Shown: piece after piece, positions 11,088 to 22,446 of the stretch
How positions within the stretch are numbered: the stretch's first letter is position 1
Layout of the letters: every line of letters starts with the position of its first letter
NCBI GenBank assembly: GCA_012931725.1
Contig: CM022945.1
Coordinates: 18,214,580 to 18,278,579 of the forward strand
Length of the DNA stretch: 64,000 nt
Source of the DNA: Litsea cubeba
Lineage: Eukaryota > Streptophyta > Magnoliopsida > Laurales > Lauraceae
Direction of reading: 5' to 3'
Made by a program: the position numbers and the translations under genes
Notes under the pieces: model-generated
The model's input: only the letters and a program-made list of their open reading frames with translations
What the model was told of the DNA's origin: nothing
Database searches by the model: none

Positions 11088-12967
11088 CTAGCAACAAACG
11101 CCCGTGCTTAGCCCGGGCCTTAATTAAAAAAAAAAACTTATTAGTTTATTACAAAATTCATAAAATAATAATTCTTCAAATACTTATTAAATAAAATAGA
11201 CTTTCATAAAAGATTTCTTTTAAATCATGAGAATAATTTGGTGTGCACCTTACATTTTCATTTAGTAAACCATATGATATAAAGTTTGAATTAAAGAGAG
11301 ATAAGGTTACATTATGAATAATTATTACATTATGATTGAGATAAGGTAAGAAAGTGTAGATAGAGATTAAGAAAAACCATTATAATTTTGCATGAGATGA
11401 GGTATGAGGTTGGAAACTTTATGAATGACCTGGTAGGTAAATATATGAGAGATTTTATAGAGGAATATGTGAATTTTTTTCCTCAAATGAACTTTGTTTA
11501 AAATTGCTTTAACAACTGTTCAGCATTCTACCAAGGATACAAAGGCATATTAACATGTAAATATAGTAAAAATTCAATACCTTGTGAAGTATCCATGCTC
11601 CGCTGAAATTCACAACTTTGCACAAGGAGAAAACCATTTGCTTAGGGAGTCCTTTTCCACAATAAATACAAATTGTGGTTGTAATGACATGGCACCTTAA
11701 AGCAATATTGTAAGTATTTTGTGCATATTTCTTTTAAAAGATAATTATTGTGCTGCTGACACTCTATAGAGCCCCCCTCCTTACAACAGTAAAAGAAATT
11801 AAATATTGTTAGGTATATTATCCATCGAGTAAGCTTGTCGTATCCCATGATCATGCCCACCAACAAAAAATAGATGATTATAGCCAGAAAATCTATCGAG
11901 GTTGATATGAGTGGGCTCGACGTGCTACGGTGGGCCTGCAGCAAAGACTTGAGATTAAACTGAAGCGGCATGAAATGAGCTTCTTGTGCTGCTTCGTGTG
12001 ATGGCGTGATTTCGAAAGAAATCTTTCAAGCCTGTATAATATGGCATAAACATTAATTAGATTGAAATGATCTTCACCGAAATCTTTCAATCACTCTGCT
12101 AAACAAAAATAGCATAACATTAATAAAAATCCTTAGAGAAGAAGGCAGTCAACTACGCAAGAACTAAAAATCATGTTCCATACATCCGATGAGCCGGGAA
12201 TATAAATAAATGAATCATATATCCATAAAAGAAAAAAAAACGTCAATAACTCTTTGGTAATAGCCCAACGTTTGATAGTGGTAATAGCCCAACGTTTGAT
12301 AGATCAGGAAAATGCAATAGAAGGGGACTTCAGACCTATAATATGTTGTTCAAAGATGCAATCTTGCAACAGATTTCAATAGAATAAAATGAAAAATATG
12401 AGAAAACTCTAGCAAAAGAGAGAGCATGATGACCAACATATACAAAGGAGCACACTTGCAAATGTCATAACCAGAACATCTTTGAGAGTAGTATAAAGGA
12501 ATGAAGGAACTTTCAAAGCACTGGCTCGTGCATACAATCTTCACGACCCTCATATTAAAGACCATTGCTATCATGGGGATTTTTTTATCTTTGAGATTAG
12601 TTTTTGGTGATGAGATATAGTTGTGGCTTCCTAGCTATTTTTAAGAGAGAGATAGGGTGGTTAGGAATTGATCAAGATAACAACAGAAAGAATGGAGATA
12701 ATAAGATTAAGACTTGAGATAATAGCTTATCTCGATAGATTCAAACTGGAGAGAGATTATTGCCTAAAATTCTTGATTTTGATTTTGAGATTTTGAAATG
12801 TGAATCAAGAGATAAAAGGATTAGAAAATAGAGTGTTTCTGATGTGGCATATGAATGCACGGTATGTTTTTTGCTTCATTTTTCTTTTGTATTTATCTGA
12901 AAGGAGAGAATTTTGAGGGGTGAGGTGGCACCCCCACAGCCCACCTCCCCCTTTGCTTTAATATATA
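11088..12967 (-). mobile_element. Helitron A (probable)
   Basis: On the minus strand the 3' end is CTAG (plus 11088-11091) followed by host T. It is preceded by a GC-rich hairpin-forming stretch (GCCCGGGCTAAGCACGGGC) and about 8 spacer bases, the standard Helitron 3' signature. The 5' side near 12960 reads TATATATTAAAGCAAAGG, like the AT-rich Helitron start, but the initial TC is missing, probably obscured by Helitron B joining there. The interior (11100-12950) has no Rep/helicase frame, so it is non-autonomous. Confidence 0.6.
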
Positions 12968-12989
12968 CTAGCAAAACCCCGTGGATAAC

Positions 12990-15949
12990 CACGAAACCAC
13001 CAAATGCATAGACTGATATGAATTATTTTTAATAAATTTATTAATTAGTAAACTTGTGAGTCCTTTTTTTTGTTGCTAATTTGATCTTTATGTTTTTTTC
13101 CAAATGTTTTATTCTTTAGGTGAGGCATGAATTGATTAAGAAAGATCAAATGATCATAGACCTAACAAATTGACCTGATATATTTAAGTGGGACCAAGAT
13201 GAATGGGGTCCATCATCTCTATTCTAACCGTTCATAAAATCATATGATGCGGGCTGGGACCCATTAGTTGATTGATAAAGATCAAATGATCAAATGATCA
13301 TAGACCTCTCAAATTGACCAAACCTAACCTATTTAAGTGGGACCCCCAAGATGAATGGGGTCCACCATCTATATTCTAACCGCCCATAAAACCATATTAT
13401 GCGGGATGGGACCCATGAATTGATTAAGAAAGATCAAATGATCAAATGATCGTAGACCTAACAAATTGACCTAATATATTTCAGTGGGACCCAGATGAAT
13501 GGGGTCCACCATCTTTATTCTAACCGTCCATAAAATCAAATGTTGCGGGCCGGGACCCATTAATTGATTGATAAAGATCAAATGATGAAATGATCATAGA
13601 CCTCTCAAATTAACCAAACCTAACCTATTTAAGTGGGACCCCAAAGATGAATGGGGTCCACCATCTATATTCTAACCGTCCATAAAACCATATGATGCGG
13701 GCTGGGACCTATGAATTACTTGATAAAGATCAAATGATCATAGACCTCAAAAATTGACCAAACCTAACCTATTTAAGTGGAACCCCCCAGATGAATGGGG
13801 TCCACCATCTCTATTCTAACCGTCCATAAAATCATATTATGCGGGATGGGACCCATGAATTGATTAAGAAAGATCAAAGGATCAAATGATCGCAGACCTA
13901 ACAAATTGACCAAATATTTTTAAGTGGGACCCAGATGAATGGGGTCCACCATCTTTATTCTAACCGTCCATAAAATCAAGTGCTGCGAGCCGGGACCCAT
14001 GAATTGATTGATAAAGATCAAATGATCATAGACCTCTCAAATTAACCAAACCTGACCTATTTAAGTGGGACCCCCAAGATGAATGGGGTCCACCATCTAT
14101 ATTCTAACCGTCCATGAAATAATCTGATGCGGGTTGGGACCCGTGAATTGCTTGATAATGATCAAAGTATTAAATGATCATAGACCTCACAAATTGACCA
14201 AACCTAACCTATTTAAGTGGAACCCCCCAGATGAATGGGGTCCACCATCTTTATTCTAACCGTCCATAAAATCAAATTATGCGGGATGGGACCCATGAAT
14301 TGATTTAAAAAGATCAAAGGATCAAATAATCGTAGACCTAACAAATTGATCAAATATGTTTAAGTGAGACCCAGATGAACACCATCTCTATTCTAACCGT
14401 CCATAAAATCATATGATGCGCGCCGGGACCCATGAATTGATTGATAAAGTTCAAATGATCATAGACCTCATAAATTGACCAAACCTAATTTATTTAAGTG
14501 GGACCCCAAAGATAAATGGAGTCCACCATCTATATTCTAACCGTTCATAAAACCATATGATGCGGGCTGGGACCCATGAATTGCTTGATAAAAGTCAAAG
14601 GATCAAATGATCATAGACCTCATAAATTGACCAAACCTAACCTATTTAAGTGAAACCCCCCAAATGAATGGGGTCCACCATCTCTATTTTAACCATCTCT
14701 ATTCTAACCGTCCATAAAACCATATTATGTGGGATGGGACCTATGAATTGATTAAGAAAGATCAAAGGATCAAATTATCATAGACCTAACAAATTGAACA
14801 AATATTTTTAAGTGGGACCCAGATGAATGGGGTGCACCATTTTTATTCTAACCTCCATAAGATCAAATGATGCGGGCCGGGACCCATGAATTGATTGATA
14901 AAGATCAAATGATCATAGACCTCTCAAATTGACCAAACCTGACCTATTTAAGTGGGACCCCCAAGATGAATGGGGTCCACCATCTATATTCTAACCGTCC
15001 ATGAAATAATCTGATGCGGGTTGGGGCCCGTGAATTGCTTGATAATGATCAAAGTATTAAATGATCATAGACCTCACAAATTGACCAAACCTAACCTATT
15101 TAAGTGGAACCCCCCAGATGAATGGGGTCCACCATCTTTATTCTAACCGTCCATAAAACCATATTATGCGGGATGGGACCCTTGAATTGATTTAAAAAGA
15201 TCAAAGAATCAAATGATCGTCGACCTAACAAATTGATCAAATATGTTTAAGTGAGACCCAGATGAATGGTGTCCACCATCTCTATTCTAACCATCCATAA
15301 AATCATATGATGCTGGCCGGGACCCATGAATTGATTGATAAAGTTCAAATGATCATAGACCTCATAAATTGATTAAACCTAATTTATTTAAGTGGGACCC
15401 CAAAGATGAATGGAGTCCACCATCTATATTCTAACCGTTCATAAAACCATATGATGCGGGCTGGGACCCATGAATTGCTTGATAAAGGTCAAAGGATCAA
15501 ATGATCATAGACCTCACAAATTGACCAAACCTAACCTATTTAAGTGAAACCCCCCAAATGAATGGGGTCTACTATCTCTATTTTAACCATCTCTATTCTA
15601 ACCGTCCATAAAATCATATTATGCGGGATGGGACCCATGAATTGATTAAGAAATATCAAAGGATCAAATGATCATAGACCTAACAAATTGATCATAGACC
15701 TTAATTTACTCATAGACGTTAGTGAGAAAAATTGATTTTTGAATGTGGGCAATGAGTATCTTTTGTGAATATCAAATGATCATAGACCTCATAAATTGAC
15801 CAAACCTATCCTATTTAAGTGAAACCCCCCAAATGAATGGGGTCCACCATCTCTATTTTAACCATCTCTATTTTAACCGTCCATAAAATCATATTATGCG
15901 TGATGGGACCTATGAATTGATTAAGAAAGATCAAAGGATCAAATGATCA
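12990..15949. repeat. Satellite array, 143-153-bp monomers, higher-order
   Basis: About 20 monomers, each with GGGACCCATGAATTG, GATCAAATGATCATAGACCT, AAGTGGGACCC, GAATGGGGTCCACCATCT and TTCTAACCGTCCATAAAA. Monomer types alternate in a fixed order, seen just before GGGACC: GGAT, then GGCC, then GGCT or GGTT. This gives a trimer of about 440 bp. A variant with CCGTGAATTGCTTGATAATG at about 14131 recurs at about 15018, suggesting a hexamer of about 887 bp. A short unique patch lies at 15700-15770. No open frame is conserved. Confidence 0.9.
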
Positions 15950-16221
15950 TGATGGACCGCGCTCCCGATGCCCGGGTTCCTACCGAGGTCGGCGGACGTG
16001 GGAGTCCGTTTGGTTCCGACCCTTTCGTAACCGGGGGGCAAAAGGGCGTGCATCAACATTTCTTTTTTTGTGGGTGTGCCAGATTTTCTATTTTACTTGG
16101 AATTGCAAGTGGTGATCCGGGGATCAACCTTCGCAAGTAAAAAGGAAATCAACTTCTTTCAAGTTTTCCATTGCACATATATTTAAGAAAAGAGACATTT
16201 TCTTGATTTGCCGTGAAAGGC

Positions 16222-16310
16222 GATTTTTTTGGCATTTATAGCCGATTTTGGCGTTTATAGCCGATTTTTGGCGTTTATAGCCGATTTTGGCGTTTATAGC
16301 CGATTTACAA
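16222..16310 (+). repeat. 20-bp minisatellite in solo LTR
   Basis: Four tandem copies of about GGCGTTTATAGCCGATTTT. Confidence 0.85.
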
Positions 16311-17534
16311 TCCTTATCAACAATGAAAGACAAGAATTGTGATTTTTGTCTCTTTTTAAAAAAATACAAACTACAATGAAAAGCAAGAAAAGGAGGATCT
16401 AACTTCTCAGGAGATTGTGGAGGACTCGTTTAGATTGACGGTCGCAAGCCATATGTGGGCTTCGCCATCATCCATGCAGATGAGAACAGAGGATGCTATT
16501 TGATTCACTTGGCTTGGCTATAACCTCGGGTTTTTAGAAGACAAAGACCAAAGGAAGGTCCTATGTCCAATAAAAAGCCGAGTAGACGGGCTGAAAAGCC
16601 ACATCTAAGCCATTGGAAGCAGGAGGAGAAGGCAAGGACCTTGGGGGGGGGGTACCCCCCAAGGGACTTTTGTCACCTTGTTGCGGTGGCCGGTGTAGAA
16701 CTTCCGCAGAGTTTTCTCTCTTTTTCCTTTCTCTGGATTTCTGTGCTTTTTTCTCTGATTTTTCTGATGCTTTCTGATTGTCTGTGTGATGTCTGTGTGA
16801 TCATTGTGTGATCATTGTCTCCTTTGGAGTGCTCTCCTATTTATAGGCTCTTGGTAGCCATTTAGGAGAGCTTATGGGCTTTTAATGTCATTAAGCCACA
16901 TAATGGGAGGAGTTACAAAATTGAATTGTTTATTTTGTAACTCTTTTTTCTTGGCTTCTGATTGGCCGGAGGAGATTGAGGGCATTTAATCGCCTTTAAT
17001 CGCCATGATGGGAGGAGTTTCATGGGTTAAATGCCATGAATCTCTTGACTTGTAACTCCCAAATGCTTGCTTCTGATTGGGCCGTCCAAGGAAATGGATT
17101 AATGACTGTAATAAAGCTAGTCAATTAATCGCATTAAGTGGTCGCCGAGCAGCTGAAGAGTCGCGGGCCATGCCACGTCTTTTGGAATTCTTCTGTTGAT
17201 GATCATCGATGGATCTTCATGTAGATCGACATCAGATGACCATGTAATTTCAGGTGCTTGTTGCCAACAGCGGGTCGGTGCCATCTGTCCTGTCGATTTC
17301 TCGATCGGTCGGGTGGAAAGCACACTTTTTTTTGGTTGACCGGGTAGCGATCAATACTGTCTTTGATACTCTTGATGATTTACCCGTGTTTTGGACGGAT
17401 ATCAGAGGACTTGGTGTCTCAAAAGCATGAATTTTGGAAAGTACCAGAGCCTGGGCTCCTCGAATCGCGAAAAAAAACGGCGAAAACCGGGGTTTCCGGG
17501 GCTTTCCCGGCGACCCCGGGGTCCATGGTCGCCG

Positions 17535-17635
17535 GCGACCCTGGCCCAGGGTCGCAGGGGCCTGCGACCTTGGGCCAGGGTCGCAGGGGCCTGCGACCCT
17601 GGCCCAGGGTCGCAGGGGTCTGCGACCCTGGGGGG
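17535..17635. repeat. GC-rich palindromic minisatellite in solo LTR
   Basis: About three units of roughly 36 bp combining TGCGACCCTGGCCCAGGGTC and GCAGGGGCC. CCTGGCCCAGG and GACC/GGTC segments are self-complementary. Composition is far more GC-rich than the surroundings. Confidence 0.8.
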
Positions 17636-18356
17636 TTTTCCCCCTTTTTGGTCCCGTTTTGCGTCCGTTTTTGCTCTTTTTTGATTCTTTTTTCTTCTGT
17701 ACTTTTCTTTGACATTTTGATCATTCATTGGCCTGATTTCTTTGTAGGAAACCTGATGAGAATCCTTGCATTTTATTTGCAAAGTTTCCAATTTCCTGAG
17801 AAAGCCGAAGACTTTGTCGCGCAGAGTTGCCGATTTCCCGTCAGAAGCTGAAACTGGGTCAAACGATGTCGGAATGACCTGAAATTTGGTGTGAAGCCTG
17901 CTGAGCAATAAATAAGACCAACCATAGGCTTTTGTTTGAGTTTTGAAGCCGTTTGGGGTCCTATCACCTGTAGACTTGCTTTTTATCGCGATGAAGATGT
18001 CGCGGTTTGATGTGCGGTCAACCGACGTCCGATTGACTTGAAATTTGACAGGGAACCTATTGGAGTCATTTTAAGATGATCCATAGGTTCTGTCTTGGAA
18101 ATCATGGTCCCGGAGAGCTTTACCACCGAGAGGCTTGATTTGGCTGTCGGAGAAGCGAAGTTAGGCCAAATGATCTTGAAATGGCTTGAAACTTCTTGTG
18201 TACTCCTCTTTTGGCTGTCTGGAAGAATCTTGCAGTTTTTGTTTGATTCTGACAAGATTTGATTTTTGGAAGCAGCATTGCCTATTTATGGCAGGTTGCG
18301 ACTTCATGTAGCTCTTTGGATCTTGAAAAGGCAAAGTGACATTTTTGGTGTCAACA

Positions 18357-19385
18357 GATCATAGACCTAACAAATTGAACAAATATTTTTAAGTGGGACC
18401 TAGATGAATGGGGTTCATCATTTTTATTCTAACCGTCCATAAAATCAAATGATACGGGCCGGGACCCATGAATTGATTGATAAAGATCAATGATCATCGA
18501 CCTCTCAAATTGACCAAACCTGACCTATTTAAGTGGGACCCCCAAAATGAATGGGTCCACCATCTATATTCTAACCGTCCATGAAATAATCTGATGTGGG
18601 CTGGGACCCGTGAATTGCTTGATAATGATCAAAGTATTAAATGATCATAGACCTCACAAATTGACCAAACCTAACCTATTTAAGTGGAACCCCCCAAGAT
18701 GAATGGGGTCCACCATCTATATTCTAACCGTCCATAAAACCATATTATGCGGGATGGGACCCATGAATTGATTTAAAAAGATCAAAGGATCAAATGATCG
18801 TAGACCTAACAAATTGATCAAATATGTTTAAGTGAGACCCAGATGAATGATGTCCACCATCTCTATTCTAACCGTCCATAAAATCATATGATGCGGGCCG
18901 GGACCCATAAATTGATTGATAAAGTTCAAATGATCATAGACCTCATAAATTAACCAAACCTAATTTATTTAAGTGGGACCCCAAAGATGAATGGAGTCCA
19001 CCATCTATATTCTAACCATTCATAAAATCATATGATGCGGGCTGGGACCCATGAATTGCTTAATAAAGGTCAACGGATCAAATGATCATAGACTTCACAA
19101 ATTGACCAAACCTAAACTATTTAAGTGAAGCCCCCCAAATGAATGGGGTCCACCATCTCTATTTTAACCATCTCTATTCTAACCGTCCATAAAATCATAT
19201 ATTATGCGGGATGAGACCCATGAATTGATTAAGAAATATCAAATGATCAAATGATCATAGACCTAACAAATTTGACCAAATATTTTTAAGTGGGACCCAG
19301 ATGAATGGGGTCTACCATCTTTATTCTAACCGTCCATAAAATCAAATGATGCGGGCCGGGACCCATGAATTGATTGATATAAATT
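18357..19385. repeat. Satellite array, right part
   Basis: Continuation of the array at 12990-15949, in phase after the solo LTR. It contains about seven monomers of the same three types and the CCGTGAATTGCTTGATAATG variant at about 18607. Confidence 0.9.
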
Positions 19386-19690
19386 TAGCACATGTGGTAT
19401 GTTGACTTATTTAGGGATCTCATGGAGAGATTTGAGAGATTTTAGGTATTTTGAGTGTGTAATAGATATAGAGATTTTAGGGATAAGGGCAACTCCGGAA
19501 ATGACATTGCAAAAAATTTAAGGTTGCGCCACGTGTCTTTATGTGAGGAAGTGTATACATCCCTTTAGTAATATAGATAATATATAATTTGTGACATTTT
19601 GGATAGTGATTTCGAGACCTTTATCTCAGGAGAGAAGAAAACTCTAAGCCTTTAAAGAATGGGGCCGGCTTTGCCGTAGCATAGTATATG

Positions 19691-20885
19691 ATACAGAAAC
19701 TCCCTCCATCCCATAGGAGATTGACATTGACATGTCCTTTTAAATTCAAAAAGTCTAGATGGACTAACTCATGGAGTTAGTCATGGTTCTCATCCAATTA
19801 TATTGGATAAGAACCATAGAATTAGTTCATGGTTCTGTCCATGTAGCAGGACTCTTTTAAAAAGAGTGGTGCTACACGGCCCAGGCACAGCCTCGGGCCG
19901 AGGACTTTCCCATTTCAAAATATTAGTCATACGTTTTGGAAACTGTAAATTTGAAACCTGTAAGTTATGGGTAGTCGAGAGAAGAGGGACCAGGAGCTGA
20001 ACCTAGTTGCGCAGCACACGTGATAATCTTGCATGCGTGTGTGGAGTAAGGACCGTTCGTCATATGGGTCCCTTCAGGCGTGGGCCACGAGAGTGGCAAT
20101 TAAAGCGCGATTGATGGAAGGATAAATGTGGGTGTGGGGCCATGATTTGAACTCAGGAATCTTCTGGTGTTAAAATTAGGTGGTGAAATTGACCGTTGTA
20201 AATTTGATTTAGTGTAATGGAAGGATATTCTATACACGCCATGTGTTGGAACTCACCTCGTCACCAATTTGAATGAGCCACGAACAATCACTCCCCTGAG
20301 TGTCATTGAACGGGTGGGATTAGACTTTTGGATTGAGGGTTAACTTTGTTTAATATATAAAGTTATAGAACTTTTACGCCACCGATCAGGGATTACGATG
20401 ATCTATTAGCCTAAATTATTCGACAGATGTAGGGCCCATCCAATACTGTAGATCCCCACCTTCCCCTAGATAATGAAGTTCACAGTAATTATAATTATTA
20501 TGATCATGGTCCCATGGAGGTCTTTGGTAACTTATGAGTACTTTTCTTGATTGCCACTCGTTTTAAGTTTTTTTTTTTTTTTTTTTTTTATAATCTAGTG
20601 TGTATAAGAAATTCTCTAAAATTACCCATTTAAAAAGAACAAAGAACAGTTTTTGCGGCTATTGCCTCATGCAATAAAAATAATTTCACCTCTCAAAAGC
20701 AAAGCAACTACAGTACAGTTATTTATTTTTGTAACGAATTGCTATAGAATCTTCGAAATTATTAGAAGGGCAAACTGATTAACCGCCTCTATCTCCAGTT
20801 CTCCACATTGTGGGGCTTACAAAGTCACCATCAAGACTATTGTTTGGACATAGAAAACCCTATTTAGCATACCTGTCTTTTCATC
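19691..20885. other. Intergenic with one short hairpin
   Basis: No gene found. GGTTCTCATCCAAT (19785-19798) and ATTGGATAAGAACC (19802-19815) form a stem with one mismatch. A T run sits at 20570-20589. Confidence 0.5.
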
Positions 20886-21175
20886 GCCTGTTTGGGGGCT
20901 TTATTTGTAGAGTTGAGTGGAGTGAATGTTATTTTGAAGAAGTAATAAAATATGAATGGGTTATGATGGTATTCTATTTTTAATTGTTTGAGGAGGAATT
21001 TTTTTGACTTTTTTTATTAAAAATAGGAGTTTTTTTATCTTATAGTGGTTACTTTTTGACTTTTTTTAGAAAAATATGGTGGGAAGTTTGAAATCAAGTG
21101 CTTTTGGTGGGAATTTTTTGGGGAAATGAGGATCTACTTAATTTTAACTCTACAAGTAGAGTTTTCAAACATGCC
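20886..21175 (+). mobile_element. MITE copy 1, about 290 bp
   Basis: Starts GCCTGTTTGG and ends CAAACATGCC. The interior is clearly related, in opposite orientation, to 63308-63593: both share GGGTTATGATGGTAT and GTTACTTTTTGACTTTTT. No coding capacity. I could not establish target duplications, so the superfamily is open. Confidence 0.65.
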
Positions 21176-21544
21176 AGAAAAGTGGCAAAGAGAAAAGGTA
21201 GAATATCACAGCATCCAACTTTATTATCACATGGGATGGATAAAGCAAAATTATAGTTGATGAAAATGAAGCTAAATATTTTTATGAGGTTTTTCTCTAT
21301 AACTTATCTTTAGAGACCACTTTTTTTTTTCACCTTCTTAAAGTTTAAATATTTTCCTATAGCTACAATTATACCACTAAAATACCCATTGTGTGGGGCT
21401 ATAACATAAGAAAAATGCATTATTGTAAATAGAGGATTTTACCGGTTAAACCCTGAATTATAGCCATTCATCCCAATGCGTCCCAGCCATATATGCAGCA
21501 CCAATGGGGTCTTCCAGCCAGTATTTTTTTTAAATTTTTTATTC

Positions 21545-22446
21545 ACACTGACGATAGCGTCACTCAAAAAAATTTTGAGTAACGCTATCGTCGCTGTTCG
21601 CATCTTATTTTACTTCACTTCATCCCCTCCCTTGATTCGTCTCTCAGTAATATGGAATTACCGGTGGTGGAGGAGATGCATAAGAGACCTCTGTGATGGG
21701 TGGCAGTGCAACATTAGGGAACTTAGGTGCTGGTGGTAGTGATGGTGTTCTCATAGATGGCGGAGGCGGCTGTGGTGCTGATGGTGGATGTGAGTGGTGG
21801 AAAATTGGGGGAGGAGAGTGCGATGATGGTGGATGTGAGTGATGGAAAATTGGGTCAACCGGCCCTATTTGTGCTACAACCCCTCGCATGGAGGAGAAGC
21901 AAACCCAGATGAGGAAAAGAACATCTCCAAACCAAGAAAAAAAAAATCGCTCCAAAACCCACGCCCCAAATCAAAATCTCTACAAAACCCACATCTTTAT
22001 TTTAGCGATTAAACGAAGTTGTACCCAAATCCCAATCCATGGAACCTCAAATGCATGAACTGCAAACTAACCCCTTTATTTGCAATTCCTGACAAACCCC
22101 AGATCGATACTTAGGGCTATTTCTAATATTCCGAACGTAAAATCCAAGAAATCTCAAAGAACCCACCTTGAATTATCCACAAAATATCTAAAAACATTGG
22201 AAGTAACTGCCTTTAGTTGTAGAGATAGAGAAGGAAAGAAGGTCCAAGATGCCTCCGTTATATAGCGGCCATTGAATGGAAAGTGTAAAGATTTTCTTCA
22301 TACGGGGGATGGATTCGTTTCGTGTTCCATGGATTAGAATCTTCCATGCATGCAGCTGCAAGATGAAGGAAGGAAGAGATGAAGAAGAAGGAAACCCAGT
22401 GACGCTAGCGTCACTGTTGTCAGAAACTCAGTGATGCTAGCGTGAC
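21545..22446. mobile_element. Palindrome-bounded segment, possible transposon
   Basis: The left border is a hairpin at 21550-21592 (GACGATAGCGTCACTCAAAA pairing with TTTTGAGTAACGCTATCGTC, one mismatch). The right border has a perfect 20-bp palindrome CAGTGACGCTAGCGTCACTG (22397-22416) and a related copy at 22429-22446. A similar motif pair occurs at 43743-43783. The matched border motifs suggest a mobile element, but no target duplication was found. Confidence 0.4.
21644..21889 (-). CDS. Proline-rich small reading frame, uncertain
   Basis: Frame from an in-frame ATG near 21889 to TGA just before 21644, rich in HPP, SPP and PPPP clusters like hydroxyproline-rich cell wall proteins. The frame is open upstream and would look like a signal peptide, but that extension has no ATG (only TTG near 21955), so secretion is unsupported. 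It lies inside the palindrome-bounded segment and may be a captured exon or compositional noise. Confidence 0.25.
   Translation of the reverse strand: MRGVVAQIGPVDPIFHHSHPPSSHSPPPIFHHSHPPSAPQPPPPSMRTPSLPPAPKFPNVALPPITEVSYASPPPPVIPYY

Larger units (their letters stand above)
15950..18356. mobile_element. Solo LTR, 2407 bp, inside the satellite
   Basis: Begins TGATGGACCG and ends GGTGTCAACA, with perfect 5-bp target duplications GATCA at 15945-15949 and 18357-18361. Removing the insert and one GATCA restores an ordinary satellite monomer. A TATA-like CTATTTATAG at 16837-16846 supports a plus-strand LTR promoter. No internal LTR pair, gag or pol is present. A long solo LTR fits a large Ty3-type element. 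Frames in it (for example 17363-17851) reflect GC-rich minisatellite, not proteins. Confidence 0.75.
12968..19577 (-). mobile_element. Helitron B carrying a satellite array
   Basis: The minus-strand 5' end is TCTATATTACTAAAGGGATG (plus 19577 downward) preceded by host A. The 3' end is hairpin CGTGGTTATCCACG, then GGGTTTTG and CTAG (plus 12968-12971), followed by T. TC start, hairpin, CTAG end and A/T insertion are diagnostic of Helitrons. The body is almost wholly tandem satellite (12990-15949 and 18357-19385) interrupted by a solo LTR (15950-18356). There is no Rep/helicase. Without the LTR it would be about 4.2 kb. It is arranged head to tail with Helitron A. Confidence 0.75.
10966..19690 (+). 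pseudogene. RNase H-like (RVT_3) retroelement remnant, split
   Basis: The left piece (10966-11087) encodes ALNAIKRCWLSSIILCLDAI and the following EAVKAIKGDFHSQIHLI. The right piece (19578-19690) resumes with sequence corresponding to CDIL and then SDFETFISGEKK. A related copy without the interruption lies at 51672-51905 on the minus strand, where both halves are contiguous. The pattern (acidic residue after a hydrophobic strand, then DSQIDLI) fits the C-terminal half of the plant RVT_3 RNase H-like family found in LINE-type elements. The 8.5 kb between the halves is transposon sequence. Confidence 0.65.

Noticed and set aside
17363..17908. Overlapping frames of 162 and 168 codons on both strands
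   Set aside because: They are kept open by the GC-rich minisatellite in the solo LTR.
12990..19385. CRISPR-like or centromere array
   Set aside because: Monomers are 143-153 bp without unique spacers, and the array is bounded by Helitron ends, so neither CRISPR nor a local centromere is supported.
19785..19815. miRNA precursor hairpin
   Set aside because: The stem is about 14 pairs, too short for a plant miRNA precursor; kept only as a small hairpin.
21890..21955. Signal peptide for the proline-rich frame at 21644
   Set aside because: The hydrophobic extension has no ATG; the only upstream start-like codon is TTG.
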